Of a stretch of 64,000 nucleotides of DNA, positions 40,979-50,606 are shown one piece after another. Positions within the stretch are counted from its first letter, which is position 1. The number at the start of each line of letters is the position of its first letter. Origin of the DNA: Bryobacterales bacterium (GTDB taxonomy: Bacteria; Acidobacteriota; Terriglobia; Bryobacterales; UBA6623). Position numbers and translations under genes: made by a program. The stretch covers positions 111,007-175,006 of the forward strand of contig JAPPMG010000002.1 of assembly GCA_028819215.1 (NCBI GenBank), given 5' to 3'. Under the pieces are notes generated by a model. It was not told where the DNA came from and made no database searches. It worked only from the letters and a program-made list of their open reading frames with translations.

Positions 40979-42316
40979 ATGCGCCTACTACTAGCCTACG
41001 CATTGGCATTTCCCGCGCTGCTGGCGGCCCAAGCCCCCGCCTGGCAGGTAGGCCTGGCCACGACGGATATCACGCCAACCGAGCCCTTGCCGATGGCGGG
41101 CTATGCCGCCCGCGAGGCCCCGTTCGAATCTGTCGCGGATCCGCTGTTCGCCAAGGCCCTCGCGATCCAGGACAGCTATGGGGCCCGGGCTCTGCTGATC
41201 ACGGCGGACTTGCTCGGCTTCACACGGCAACGCTCCGAGGCTATCTGCGCGAGGCTGCAGGAGACCACGGGAATTCGGCGGGAGCAGGTCCTGCTCAACG
41301 CGTCCCACACGCACGCGGGACCGCTGGTGGCGGGTTCGTTGCTCACCCGCGCGACGCCCGAAACGCGCCGAAAGATCGAAGCCTACATCCAAGCGATGGA
41401 GTCGAAGATCGTCACTGCCGCCGAGAAGGCCTTGAACGAACTGCGCCCGGCGCGCCTTTCGTGGGGCCGCGGAGTGGCGGGCTTCGTCATGAACCGGCGG
41501 GAGTTCACCGAGCGCGGGGTGATTCTGGGCACTAATGCCAGTGGGCCAGCGGACCGCACCGTGCCGGTACTGCGCGTGGAGGCAGCGGATGGCCGGCTCC
41601 GCGCGATCGTCTTCGGTGCTGGTTCTCACTGCACCACCTTGACGGGGGGCAACTTGAAGATCAGCGGCGATTATGCCGGCGTCGCGCAGGGACTGCTGCA
41701 AGACAGGCTGCCCGGTGTGCAGGCCATGTTCATGACGGGCTGCGCCGGTGACGCCAACCCCTACCCCCGCGGCACGCTGGAGCTGGCTCGGCGACATGGC
41801 AGCGAACTGGCCGCGGTCGTTAGCGAAGTCCTTGAAGGCGAACTCGCTCCGGTGCACGGGCCGCTGCGGACTGAGTTTCGCACGGTAGATCTGCCGCTCG
41901 AATCTCACACGCGAAGACAGATCGAGGCGATGCAAGCCGGTGCACGTTCGTATCGGAGATTCTTCACCGAGGGCGCCCTCGGGAAGCTGGACAGGGGGGA
42001 GTCGCTGCGCCGGACCTACGCTGCGCCGTTCGCGCTGTGGCAGTTCGGCCAGGATCTGACACTGGTCGCCTACAGCGGAGAGACCGTCGTCGACTACGTC
42101 CGGCTCGCCCAAGAACGGCTCGGCCCGCTCAAGCTCTGGGTCAGCGGCTACAACAACGACGTGTTCGGATACCTCCCAACGGCGAGGATCCTGCAGGAGG
42201 GCGGCTACGAGACACGGGGGCTATACGTGGATTACGGGCTATTTCGCCCAAACGTGCAGGAAGTCGTTATGGAAGCCATCGCCGATATGGCCCGCGCTGC
42301 GGGGCGCATCCAGTAG
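40979..42316 (+). CDS. Exported neutral/alkaline ceramidase-like hydrolase
   Basis: The 445-residue protein has a signal peptide (LLLAYALAFPALLAAQ) and the neutral/alkaline non-lysosomal ceramidase N-terminal domain: GLATTDITPTEPLPMAGYA, LLNASHTHAGP with zinc-binding His, GAGSHCTTL and FMTGCAGDANPYPRG. Known enzymes hydrolyse the amide of ceramides. Many bacterial proteins with this domain alone lack the Ig-like C-terminal domain, as here, and their substrate is unproven. The ATG at 40979 is chosen over the upstream-open frame because of the signal peptide and the -10 box just before it. Confidence 0.85.
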   Translation: MRLLLAYALAFPALLAAQAPAWQVGLATTDITPTEPLPMAGYAAREAPFESVADPLFAKALAIQDSYGARALLITADLLGFTRQRSEAICARLQETTGIRREQVLLNASHTHAGPLVAGSLLTRATPETRRKIEAYIQAMESKIVTAAEKALNELRPARLSWGRGVAGFVMNRREFTERGVILGTNASGPADRTVPVLRVEAADGRLRAIVFGAGSHCTTLTGGNLKISGDYAGVAQGLLQDRLPGVQAMFMTGCAGDANPYPRGTLELARRHGSELAAVVSEVLEGELAPVHGPLRTEFRTVDLPLESHTRRQIEAMQAGARSYRRFFTEGALGKLDRGESLRRTYAAPFALWQFGQDLTLVAYSGETVVDYVRLAQERLGPLKLWVSGYNNDVFGYLPTARILQEGGYETRGLYVDYGLFRPNVQEVVMEAIADMARAAGRIQ

Positions 42317-42524
42317 GACCGCGCTTCCGAAACTGAAGGATCGGTCCGGACACCCTTCTCGGCGGACCGCTGCAACGCCACGGGTCGCCTTGACGCGTGT
42401 CAGTCCCTTACTGCCCGGAAACGGACGGGTAGGGCTCCAGTCGATGGTAGTCTGGACTCCGAGACGCGACGCAATCTGCACGAAAGCGCTTTCCCCGCGC
42501 TCGAATGTCGCCGCCGAATTTGCC

Positions 42525-43769
42525 ATGACCAGCACCCGCCGAACGTTCCTCTCCACTGCCAGCGTTGCGCTGGGCGCGGCCAAGGCCGTTGCCGCACCGG
42601 TCCGGATCAGTTCGATCACGCTGACAAGGATCCGAGGCAACTTTCACAAGTTCGTCGCGATGAATGCCTACGACAATCAGCCCAAGGGCACCAGTTACGA
42701 GAATGTGCTGGTGCGCATCACGACCGACGCGGGTGTCGAAGGCGTCGGGGTGATGGGTTATACCAGGCCCGATGCCGAGTTCCTCCGGGACATCCGATCT
42801 CTGCTCGGTGCCGACCCCGAAGCTGCCTACGAATTCCGAGATGGCCTGATTTGGGGGCGGGCGGGCGACTTCGGCACGCTGCTCACCAAGTACAAGCACT
42901 TGGACGGACCACTGTGCGACCTCATCGGAAAGTTGCGGGGAGTGCCCTGCTGGAAGCTCTTTGGCGAATCCGTCAAGGATCGTGTCGAAGTCTACGACGG
43001 GACGCTCTACTTCAGCGATCTCTGGTATAGCGACCGCGGCGTCCAGGCGGTCGTGGACGAGGCGAGCGAGGCCATGCAGAGCGGCTACCGGGGGATCAAG
43101 CTCAAGATCGGCAGAGGCAGCAAGTGGATGCGGCGGAGCGAGGGGTTGCGGCGCGACATTGAGGTCATCCGCTCCGTGCGATCGGCGATCGGCTTCCGGC
43201 CGAGGCTGTTGGTCGACGCCAACAACGGGTACCGAGATGACTTCGAGGGGGCGTGGCGATTGCTATGGGAAACCCGGGAACAGAGGCTGGACTGGCTGGA
43301 GGAGGTCTTCCCCGAAGACGCCGAACTCTACCGTCGATTGCGCCATCGGATGCAGCAGGCCGGTATTGAAACGCCCATTGCCGATGGCGAGAACATGCGG
43401 GCCGCTGAAGACTTCCGGCCCTTCGTCGAGCCGGAGCGCCTGTTCGACGTGATGCAACTCGACATTCGCACCGGCGGAATCTTGGACTGTCGCGCCATGT
43501 CGCGATTGGGTGAACCGCATGGGGCCCAGGCAGTGCCGCACAATTGGGGCTCGCAAGTGGGCTTGCTGATGAGCCTGCACCTTGCGAAGACCCAGAAGAA
43601 CATCATGGCGGCCGAGGATGACCGATCCAACTGTGCCGCCCTCGCCGTGAGCGGCTACGAGTTCAAGGACGGCGCATATTCCGTCTCGGACGAGCCCGGC
43701 CTGGGGATTCGAGTCAACGAGGATCTGTACGAAGCGCCCCCGTTTCCTGCCAAGACAGTGATCGCTTGA
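42525..43769 (+). CDS. Exported enolase-superfamily enzyme (mandelate racemase/muconate lactonising type)
   Basis: The 414-residue protein begins with a short Arg-pair signal, STRRTFLSTASVALGAAKAVA, probably Tat-dependent. The N-terminal capping domain is followed by the TIM barrel with KLKIGRG (KxK catalytic Lys), the metal ligands in VDANNGY, WLEEVFPED and DGEN, and a C-terminal VPHNWGSQ with a conserved His-Asn region. The family includes sugar-acid dehydratases and racemases. Acid-sugar dehydratase is a reasonable guess, but the substrate is unknown. The 42317-42524 gap holds no gene I can support. It ends 28 bp before the convergent glycosidase-like gene. Confidence 0.84.
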   Translation: MTSTRRTFLSTASVALGAAKAVAAPVRISSITLTRIRGNFHKFVAMNAYDNQPKGTSYENVLVRITTDAGVEGVGVMGYTRPDAEFLRDIRSLLGADPEAAYEFRDGLIWGRAGDFGTLLTKYKHLDGPLCDLIGKLRGVPCWKLFGESVKDRVEVYDGTLYFSDLWYSDRGVQAVVDEASEAMQSGYRGIKLKIGRGSKWMRRSEGLRRDIEVIRSVRSAIGFRPRLLVDANNGYRDDFEGAWRLLWETREQRLDWLEEVFPEDAELYRRLRHRMQQAGIETPIADGENMRAAEDFRPFVEPERLFDVMQLDIRTGGILDCRAMSRLGEPHGAQAVPHNWGSQVGLLMSLHLAKTQKNIMAAEDDRSNCAALAVSGYEFKDGAYSVSDEPGLGIRVNEDLYEAPPFPAKTVIA

Positions 43770-43797
43770 GCCCGGACTCCGCTCGATCCCGAGGCGC

Positions 43798-44898
43798 TCA
43801 GTCGCCGATGTGGAGTTCTGCGATAGCGATCCCAGACTCGCCCGCTACGGCGTACAGCAGGAACACGCGCCCGTCCTCCTCGAAGATGGCGGGATCGCGC
43901 AACTGGTTGACGGGACCGTAGGCCACGCTGCGGATCGACGGCTCGTTGGGCTCGTGCGCGCCTTCCCACTCCCGTTCCGGGCGCATGATCTCCTGAGCGC
44001 CCGTCTCCTTCCATTCGGTCCAAGCCGGAGCGAGGTCGATGGTGCTCAGCAAGATTCGCTCGGGCGCGTGCCCGACCTGGGTCCAGAAAACATATAGCCG
44101 GTCGCCCCGCTTCAGGAGTGCACAATGCCGCATGTCGGGATTGAACAGCAGCGGGCCCGTCTCGAAATCGGAGAGGCCGTCGCGGGAGCGGTACACCTGT
44201 CCCGGCATGGCGATCCCATAGGTCAGGCCCTCGTGTTCAAACACGCGCAGGTACGTCCTGCCAAGGATCTCGGGCCGCGCCTGGAAATCGATGCCATCGC
44301 GCGACAGGGCGACTCGGCTGACTTGCCTTCCTGCGGACTCCAAACCGTGGAAATACATCACGATGCGACGGTTATCGTGATCGACGTGTACATCCGGCGA
44401 CGCGATGTGGGTGGCCGTCAATTCCTTGCGGAGCGAATGCGGCAGCTTGCTGCCGCCAGAGGTAACGGCCCTCCGGGCGGATTCTCGATCTAACTGTTCC
44501 TGCGTGAGCGGGGGTGGCTCGCTGGGAAAGTGAGACTTCTCGATCTGAAGGCTGCCCGACGGATGCACCTGCCAGGGACCGAGCAAGCTATCGGCGTAGG
44601 CCAGGCGGATGTAGCTCCCCTTGTGATCGGCAAAGTACAGGTAGTACTTGCCCAAGGAGCCGGAAACCCAGTCGGGGACGCGGATCAAGGACGGGCCCTG
44701 AATGTTCTCGCCGACGCTTGGGTGCGTGTCTGGCGTGATGATCGGGCGGTCGAGCAACCGCTCCACCCGGATCGAGGGCTCAGCTGCGATGCCCATCGCA
44801 GTCACCGTCAGCACGAGGACAACTGGAACCGCCAGAGAAAGCACGCGAGCCCCGATCTTTATGCGCCCTGCTGCGGAAACGTGCATGGAACCTAGCAT
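43798..44898 (-). CDS. Exported five-bladed propeller protein, glycoside hydrolase-like
   Basis: The 366-residue protein has a long hydrophobic signal segment (LSLAVPVVLVLTVTAMGIAAEP), then a beta-propeller with DRPIITP, NIQGPSLIRVPDW, YLYFADHKG, and SPDVHVDHDNRRIVMYFHG, the pattern of GH43/GH32-like proteins. The Asp residues in these segments are candidates for catalysis, but a secure glycosidase assignment is not possible. Start: ATG 44898 is taken; TTG 44934 directly after a TATGCT-like box is an alternative, as the same frame continues upstream. It is convergent with the enolase-superfamily gene and lies in a catabolic stretch. Confidence 0.65.
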   Translation of the reverse strand: MLGSMHVSAAGRIKIGARVLSLAVPVVLVLTVTAMGIAAEPSIRVERLLDRPIITPDTHPSVGENIQGPSLIRVPDWVSGSLGKYYLYFADHKGSYIRLAYADSLLGPWQVHPSGSLQIEKSHFPSEPPPLTQEQLDRESARRAVTSGGSKLPHSLRKELTATHIASPDVHVDHDNRRIVMYFHGLESAGRQVSRVALSRDGIDFQARPEILGRTYLRVFEHEGLTYGIAMPGQVYRSRDGLSDFETGPLLFNPDMRHCALLKRGDRLYVFWTQVGHAPERILLSTIDLAPAWTEWKETGAQEIMRPEREWEGAHEPNEPSIRSVAYGPVNQLRDPAIFEEDGRVFLLYAVAGESGIAIAELHIGD

Positions 44899-45049
44899 TG
44901 ATATGACTCTGGCGAGTCTCTCCGAACTCGCCAACTAGCATAGTCCAGCACGGCGCCAATGCCTCGCCAGGCCCACCTGCGGGTATCGACCTAGGGCAAT
45001 CAACGCATTCAAGCGCAGCGTCAACGACTCTCCGGAACACGCCCTTGCG

Positions 45050-46525
45050 TCAGAAGAAGACCTGAATCATCTGTCCGTGCAGGTCATAAACGGTCGATCG
45101 GTTGCTGGGCCACATGGGCTCGGCAAGTTCCGCGTTCCATGCTTCGAGCTCAGCCTCGAGCCGCTCCACGATCTCGGGATGCTCTTCTGCCAAGTTTCGG
45201 CTCTCCCCGATGTCTTCCGATAAGTCGTACAGCACCGTCAGTTGGCCCAACGGCGAATCGCCGGGATATTCCACCTCGGGCAAGCGCCGACCGCCGATTA
45301 CGAGAGCCTCCTCGGTCAGGTCCGTCTTGTTGACCTTCCACATCTTCCACTTGCCCGAACGCACCGCGATGTTGGGCTTGAACCTCCAGAACAAGAACTC
45401 GTGCGGCGGCTCTTCCCGTTCGCCGCGCAGGTAGGGCAAGAGATTCACGCTGTCTTGAGCAGTTTCGCCCGCTCCGGCCGCAGCCGCTAGGGTCGAGTAG
45501 AGATCGAGCGAGATGATCGGTTGCTCGTAGGTCTGTCCGGCCGGCAAGCCCGCCGGCCAGTAGAAGATGAACGGTACCCGAATGCCGCCTTCAAGATGGA
45601 ACCGCTTCGATCCACGCAGCGGATCGTTGGAACACACGTCTTGCGAGAGGTACTTCACGCATCCGTTGTCAGAAGTGAACACGATCAACGTGTTCTCCTC
45701 CAAGCCGTTGGCTCGCAACTCAGCTACGACGTCGCCGACATAGTCGTCGACCGACGACACCATTGCCGCAAAGATGCGGCGGCCCTCCGGTTCCAGATCG
45801 GCATAGCGCTCGGTGTACTCGGTCGTCGCTTGGAGCGGCGTATGCGGCGCATTGGGCGTGAGCATCAAGAAGAACTGTTCGTCCTTGTGCCGCCGGATGA
45901 AGTCCACGGCCCTGTCCGCAAACACATCGGTGAGGTACTCCTCGACCTCCACCTGCTCGAAGCCATCGAAAATCGCGTTGGCGTCGCGCCTGGTCGTCGG
46001 GGCGTTGCGCGCGGGCCACGACTGGACCCCTTCCTTGCGCGAGTCGATGTACGAGGTGCCACCGGCCAGCACGCCGAAATACTCGTCAAAGCCCCGATTT
46101 AGAGGGTGATGTTGCTCCGACTTGCCCAAGTGCCACTTGCCGATCAGCCCGGTTGCATATCCGGCATCCCCCAGCATGTCCGCCAACGTGCGCTCGTCGG
46201 TGGGCAGGCCCACCACAGTGTCGCGCCCGGAAGTGTTGTACTCGTACCCAAAGCGCGGCTGGTAACGGCCGGTATAGAGCCCGGCCCGAGACGGACTGCA
46301 CACCGCCGCGGAAACATAGCCGTCCGTGGCGCGGATCCCGCCACTGCCTAGAGCGTCAAGATGCGGAGTCTGAATGAACTCTGACGCATAAGATCCGAGA
46401 TCGTTATAGCCCAGATCGTCTGCGACGATCACGACGATGTTCGGCGGGCTCTCCGCTTGCTCCGGCGTCGGTGCCGAGCAAGCGGTCAAGAGCGAGAAAG
46501 CCGTGAGAAGAACAGCGCTGCGCAT
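45050..46525 (-). CDS. Exported arylsulfatase-type sulfatase
   Basis: The 491-residue enzyme has a lipoprotein-like signal (TAFSLLTACSAP), metal-binding IVVIVADDLGYND, the formylglycine motif CSPSR in AAVCSPSRAGLYTG, GKWHLG with catalytic Lys and His, and DNGCVK with metal-binding Asp-Asn. All catalytic landmarks are intact. Substrate unknown; many marine bacterial relatives remove sulfate from polysaccharides. The Cys needs conversion to formylglycine by FGE or anSME, which is not seen in this window. A TACAAT box lies 10 nt before the ATG. Confidence 0.9.
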   Translation of the reverse strand: MRSAVLLTAFSLLTACSAPTPEQAESPPNIVVIVADDLGYNDLGSYASEFIQTPHLDALGSGGIRATDGYVSAAVCSPSRAGLYTGRYQPRFGYEYNTSGRDTVVGLPTDERTLADMLGDAGYATGLIGKWHLGKSEQHHPLNRGFDEYFGVLAGGTSYIDSRKEGVQSWPARNAPTTRRDANAIFDGFEQVEVEEYLTDVFADRAVDFIRRHKDEQFFLMLTPNAPHTPLQATTEYTERYADLEPEGRRIFAAMVSSVDDYVGDVVAELRANGLEENTLIVFTSDNGCVKYLSQDVCSNDPLRGSKRFHLEGGIRVPFIFYWPAGLPAGQTYEQPIISLDLYSTLAAAAGAGETAQDSVNLLPYLRGEREEPPHEFLFWRFKPNIAVRSGKWKMWKVNKTDLTEEALVIGGRRLPEVEYPGDSPLGQLTVLYDLSEDIGESRNLAEEHPEIVERLEAELEAWNAELAEPMWPSNRSTVYDLHGQMIQVFF

Positions 46526-46535
46526 GATCGCCGCT

Positions 46536-46541
46536 ATTGTA
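46536..46541 (-). promoter_or_regulatory. -10-like TACAAT, 10 nt before sulfatase ATG
   Basis: TACAAT on the minus strand ends 10 nt before the ATG at 46525, leaving a leader of only a few bases. Confidence 0.42.
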
Positions 46542-46610
46542 GTCCGCCATGCATGCCACTGGCCGGAGCCTCGGGCTCACTAGGAACCTGCCAGAGGACG
46601 GTCAGCGGCT

Positions 46611-47765
46611 TCAGCCCAAGGACTCCTTCGTCTCAGCAATGATCAGGTCTACGACTTCCCTGAGTGCCTCGTCGTGCGATGCCCCCTCGAGTCGGCGCAG
46701 ACGAAACAGATCCACTTGCCGGTCAGCGCCAGAGCCATTGCGGACGATTTCGAGAACGTGCCGCAATTCGGCCTCGCAATCGAGGGCCTTAGCGTCGTCG
46801 GCCAAGGCGCTCACCAGATCCTGCGCATAGTCGTCGATGTCCATCCTGCCGCCACCTTCCAAGTTCCCGAAGAACGCCAGCACTCCGTAGCGCTGGGCTA
46901 GCCAGCGGTTCTCGTTGATGATCTCGGTGGGGTGGTCGGGAGGCAGGGTGCCGTTGATGTCGCGGCGCCAGAGATTGCGCACCAGACAGCCGTACAACGC
47001 AGTGATCGCTATGGCATCTTCGATCCGAGGGCATATGTCGCAGATCCGCATCTCGACAGTCGGGTAGACATGGGAGGGACGAATGTCCCACCACAACTCG
47101 CCGGCATTCTCGATCAAGTTCAGGCGGCGATAGTCCCGGGTAAGCGCATCGAACTCTTGCCACGAATTCAGCGGCCGGGGAACGCCCGTCCTCGGCAGGG
47201 TGCCGAAGATCGTCATTCGGTATGACTTGAAGCCGGTTTCGCGGCCTCCATGAAACGGGGACGAGCCCGACAGCGCATGCAACAGCGGCAGGTAACGCCG
47301 GAGCGCCGTCATGACGCGAATGCGCGTGTCATTGTCTCCAAATCCGACATGGACGTGCATGCCGCCAATGATTAACCTGCGCACCGTCTCTTGGTACGTC
47401 ACCGCGAACTCTGCGTAACGCCGGCCGACCGAAATGACCTGAGTGCTCCAAGCCGCAAATGGATGGATCGAAGCCGCGATGGCGTGTGTGCCATGACTCT
47501 CAGCTGCATTGACCACCGCCGAGCGAGTCCGGGCCAATGCCTTGCGCACTTCGGCGATGCTGCGGCAGACTGCTGTAGCGGTCTCAAGCTGCGAACGCAA
47601 GAACTCCGGCGCTACCTTGTGCTCTCCGGCCTGCCGGGCGCATTCGTGGAAAATTGCCTGATCGGGCTCTGCTACCAAATCACGCGTCTCGGGGTCGACG
47701 AGGAAGAACTCTTCCTCGACGCCGAACGTGATGTCTAGATCTTCACTGCGCCTGTACGCGACCAC
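46611..47765 (-). CDS. YbdK-type carboxylate-amine ligase (glutamate-cysteine ligase family 2)
   Basis: The 384-residue ATP-dependent ligase has the family opening TFGVEEEFFLVDPETRDL, SIHPFAAW, GGMHVHVGFGD, and ENAGELWWDIRPSHVYPTVEMRICD. E. coli YbdK shows weak gamma-glutamylcysteine synthase activity in vitro; the natural role is uncertain. TTG 47774 opens the frame, but GTG 47765 has AGGAG at a proper distance (9 nt), so that start is preferred. The C-terminus reaches LIIAETKESLG. It stands alone, upstream of a sulfatase on the same strand. Confidence 0.88.
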   Translation of the reverse strand: MVAYRRSEDLDITFGVEEEFFLVDPETRDLVAEPDQAIFHECARQAGEHKVAPEFLRSQLETATAVCRSIAEVRKALARTRSAVVNAAESHGTHAIAASIHPFAAWSTQVISVGRRYAEFAVTYQETVRRLIIGGMHVHVGFGDNDTRIRVMTALRRYLPLLHALSGSSPFHGGRETGFKSYRMTIFGTLPRTGVPRPLNSWQEFDALTRDYRRLNLIENAGELWWDIRPSHVYPTVEMRICDICPRIEDAIAITALYGCLVRNLWRRDINGTLPPDHPTEIINENRWLAQRYGVLAFFGNLEGGGRMDIDDYAQDLVSALADDAKALDCEAELRHVLEIVRNGSGADRQVDLFRLRRLEGASHDEALREVVDLIIAETKESLG

Positions 47766-47939
47766 TCCAGTCAACTCCTGATCCGACCCGCAGCCCCAAC
47801 GAAACTGGTCTGGTCGCTTCTAGAATGTTACCTTTGTCTGCTAGCGATTCCCCGACGTTTCTACATTCCGAGAGCGCAGCTGTGCCGCGGCTGCCTCCGC
47901 CCGCAACTTGAAACAGTCACCTTGATCGGAATCCCGCTC

Positions 47940-50606
47940 CTATCTGGCGGCAAACGACTCGGACCGCACCACCGCAACGATCAGGTCGCGGAAGCCGTCG
48001 CCTCGCTCCACCGCTGACTTGGCGATGCGCTCGGCGGAAAGCCGGTCTCCAAAGCTGAGTGGGCGGCCAGTGGCGTAGACCATCAGCTTTTCGGTCAAGC
48101 AGGTGGCAAAGACATCCAAGCGGGCCAGCAGGTACCGCTTCAAGTCCGTTACGTCCTCGAGCCTCGTCCCGTCACTCAAGACGCCGACAGAATCCACTGC
48201 CGGTCCTGGCAGAACACCCTTGCCGACCGTGGAATAGAATTCCTCGGTAAGGGCTGTTTGGCCGTCAGGCGGCTTGGTGTACAGCGGGTAGTGGTCCCTC
48301 CAGCGGCCGACTGGGTCGAAGCTCTCCAAGACCATGCCGAGCGGGTCAATCTCGTTGTGGCAGCTGGCACAAGTCGGATCTGACCGGTGGGCGGCCAACT
48401 GATCCCGTATCGAAGTCGCGCCGCTGGTATCGGTGGCGATCGCTGGCACGTTGGCGGGCGGCTCCGGGGGCGGCGCTCCGAAGACATTCTCAAGCAACCA
48501 CACTCCGCGCAGGACGGGCTGTGTGTCGACGCCGTTGGCCGTCGCCATCATGACCGCGCCGAGTCCCAGGACCCCGCCGTGCCTGCCTCCGCGCTCGAAC
48601 GTGACGCGACGCATTTCGTTGCCCTCGAGCTCGCCGCCGTAAATCTTGTTCAGGCGGGCGTTGCGGTAGCTAAAGTCCGGGTCGATGAACGTCTCCAGCG
48701 GCAGGTTCTCATGCAGGATCTCGGCGAAGAACATTTCCGTCTCATCGATCAGCGCCCGACGGTCGGGATCGTAGAACCTCAGCAGGCGAGGATCGGGCAT
48801 GATGCCTTCGAGCAATCGCGTGGACAGCCACTGGCCAGTGAAACTGCGCACGAAATTGTCGTTCAGCTTGGTGGCAAGCAAGCGGTCAACCTGTTCCGCC
48901 AGCACTTGCGAGTCTGACAGCCGACCCTCCGCCGCGATTCGGAACAGCTCGTCGTCGGGGGGGTGCGAAGTCAAGAAAAAGCTGAGCCGAGTCGCCAGAT
49001 CGAAATCGTCGAATTCGTCGGCTCGCAGTCCCCGGTAGAGAAACAGCGGCGACACCAATGCGCGCCGCACCGCTAGGTGCAAGCCATCCTCCACGCGACC
49101 GCCAGGAGTCGTCGCGACGTGGCCCTCCGCGATGTCGGCATACGTGCGGACCTGCTCGTCGCTGGCGGGACGTCGAAACACGCGCGGGAGGAACCGCCTC
49201 AGCACGTTCTCGATGCGCTCGCGATCGGCCAGGCCAGGCCGCTCCGGTCCCAAGAACCGCTCACTGCGAGCCCGGCGAGCCCGCGTCTCGTCGTCTTCGA
49301 CAAGCCGCAAGGGGCCAACCACCTCGAAACCCGACAGATCAATGGCTGGGCCGTAGCGCTCGAGCTCTTCGTGAACAAACGCCTTGATCCAGTTATGCGG
49401 GCCGCTGCCCAAGCCACCGCCCCAGTCTTCCGGCAGCTTGTCCAGCCTTGGATCCTGCAAGTCGAGCGTCCCGCTCTCCATCAGCGCCTTGGTCGCCTCG
49501 TAGACCTGAACTTGGGTGGTCCCTCGCGATCCTCCGCCGTACTGCAACATGGCGGCATAGTAGAGCCGATCCCGCTTCAGGCGGTCGGCCAGGAACGCGG
49601 GCGAATAATCCCTGCGCGGCGGATCTGAATAGGCTGGGCCGTTTTCCCAGCGCACGCCGAAGAGATCTCCCGCAAAGAGCTCAACCTCGGCAACGAGGCG
49701 CTGTGGCTGCTCGCGCCCCGGCAAGACCTCGAATTCGGCGAGCTTGCGGAGCTCGCCGAACGGCGCATAGTAGCCGTCGATCTTGGGACGTGCATATAGA
49801 CCGACGCGGGCTGGCTCGCTTCTCGGCGCGTAGAACATGCTGTCGCTCTCGAAGACCCTGGCATGGAGAACGATTCGATACACGCCGCTCTGAGTCGCCT
49901 CCCACCGCGAAGGCCATGCGGCGGCGCTGGCCATGTTCCTAGACGAAACGATCCGGAAACGAGGGCCCTCCACGGAGCGGCCAGCACTGGAATCGAACGC
50001 GGTGGACGAGAGCTCGTAAGTCTTGGCATCGGCCTTATACGAGCCGCTGTCAGGCGGCAGCAACTCGTCGGCGATACGAGTCGCTAGCTCCAAGTACTGG
50101 GCCATGACCGGCGGCGACAGGATCAGTCCCGAGCCGACGTTGTCGAAGCCGTGGGACGAGTCATCCGCCGGGAACGAATGCGGCAAGGCGAAGTCGGAGA
50201 TCCCGAACAGGTCACGAATCGAGTTCTCGTACTCGGCGCGATTCAGCCGACGGGGCACGCCGCCACCAACCCCCGAGTGGGCCAGCAACCGGCCCTTCAG
50301 CCACTCCACCATTCGCCCGCGCTCCTGTGCAGTCGGCTGGCTCGCACCGATAGGCGGCATCTTTGCGGAGGAAAGCGCCTCGAACACCCTCTCCCACTGA
50401 GCGACAGCTTCACGGCTAGTCCAGTCGGTATCGGGGGGCGACAGATCGACGGCTGCTTGGGCTTGGTCGCCGGTATGGCAGGCTACGCAGTTGCGGGCCA
50501 AGAATTCGCTGGCCGGGCGCGGCAGGGACTCGGCCGAACCGCCCGCCGACAGGAGCAGTGTTCCGCCAGCGAGCAGGAGTCCCCGTCTTGACACGGCGAG
50601 CCTCAC
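47940..50606 (-). CDS. DUF1592-type multidomain exported cytochrome c protein
   Basis: The 888-residue protein has an Arg-rich signal (VSRRGLLLAGGTLLLSAGG), a haem site CVACH at about residues 40-44 (planctomycete cytochrome-type domain), then the DUF1587/DUF1595/DUF1592/DUF1588/DUF1585 series: VPRRLNRAEYENSIRDLFG, the Arg-rich middle, a DPDFSYRNARLNKIYG segment and a second haem-like CASCHNEIDPLG near residue 748. It should be a periplasmic redox protein of unknown substrate. It overlaps the DUF1552 gene by 4 nt and comes second. Such pairs are frequent in Planctomycetes, Verrucomicrobia and Acidobacteria. Confidence 0.9.
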   Translation of the reverse strand: MRLAVSRRGLLLAGGTLLLSAGGSAESLPRPASEFLARNCVACHTGDQAQAAVDLSPPDTDWTSREAVAQWERVFEALSSAKMPPIGASQPTAQERGRMVEWLKGRLLAHSGVGGGVPRRLNRAEYENSIRDLFGISDFALPHSFPADDSSHGFDNVGSGLILSPPVMAQYLELATRIADELLPPDSGSYKADAKTYELSSTAFDSSAGRSVEGPRFRIVSSRNMASAAAWPSRWEATQSGVYRIVLHARVFESDSMFYAPRSEPARVGLYARPKIDGYYAPFGELRKLAEFEVLPGREQPQRLVAEVELFAGDLFGVRWENGPAYSDPPRRDYSPAFLADRLKRDRLYYAAMLQYGGGSRGTTQVQVYEATKALMESGTLDLQDPRLDKLPEDWGGGLGSGPHNWIKAFVHEELERYGPAIDLSGFEVVGPLRLVEDDETRARRARSERFLGPERPGLADRERIENVLRRFLPRVFRRPASDEQVRTYADIAEGHVATTPGGRVEDGLHLAVRRALVSPLFLYRGLRADEFDDFDLATRLSFFLTSHPPDDELFRIAAEGRLSDSQVLAEQVDRLLATKLNDNFVRSFTGQWLSTRLLEGIMPDPRLLRFYDPDRRALIDETEMFFAEILHENLPLETFIDPDFSYRNARLNKIYGGELEGNEMRRVTFERGGRHGGVLGLGAVMMATANGVDTQPVLRGVWLLENVFGAPPPEPPANVPAIATDTSGATSIRDQLAAHRSDPTCASCHNEIDPLGMVLESFDPVGRWRDHYPLYTKPPDGQTALTEEFYSTVGKGVLPGPAVDSVGVLSDGTRLEDVTDLKRYLLARLDVFATCLTEKLMVYATGRPLSFGDRLSAERIAKSAVERGDGFRDLIVAVVRSESFAAR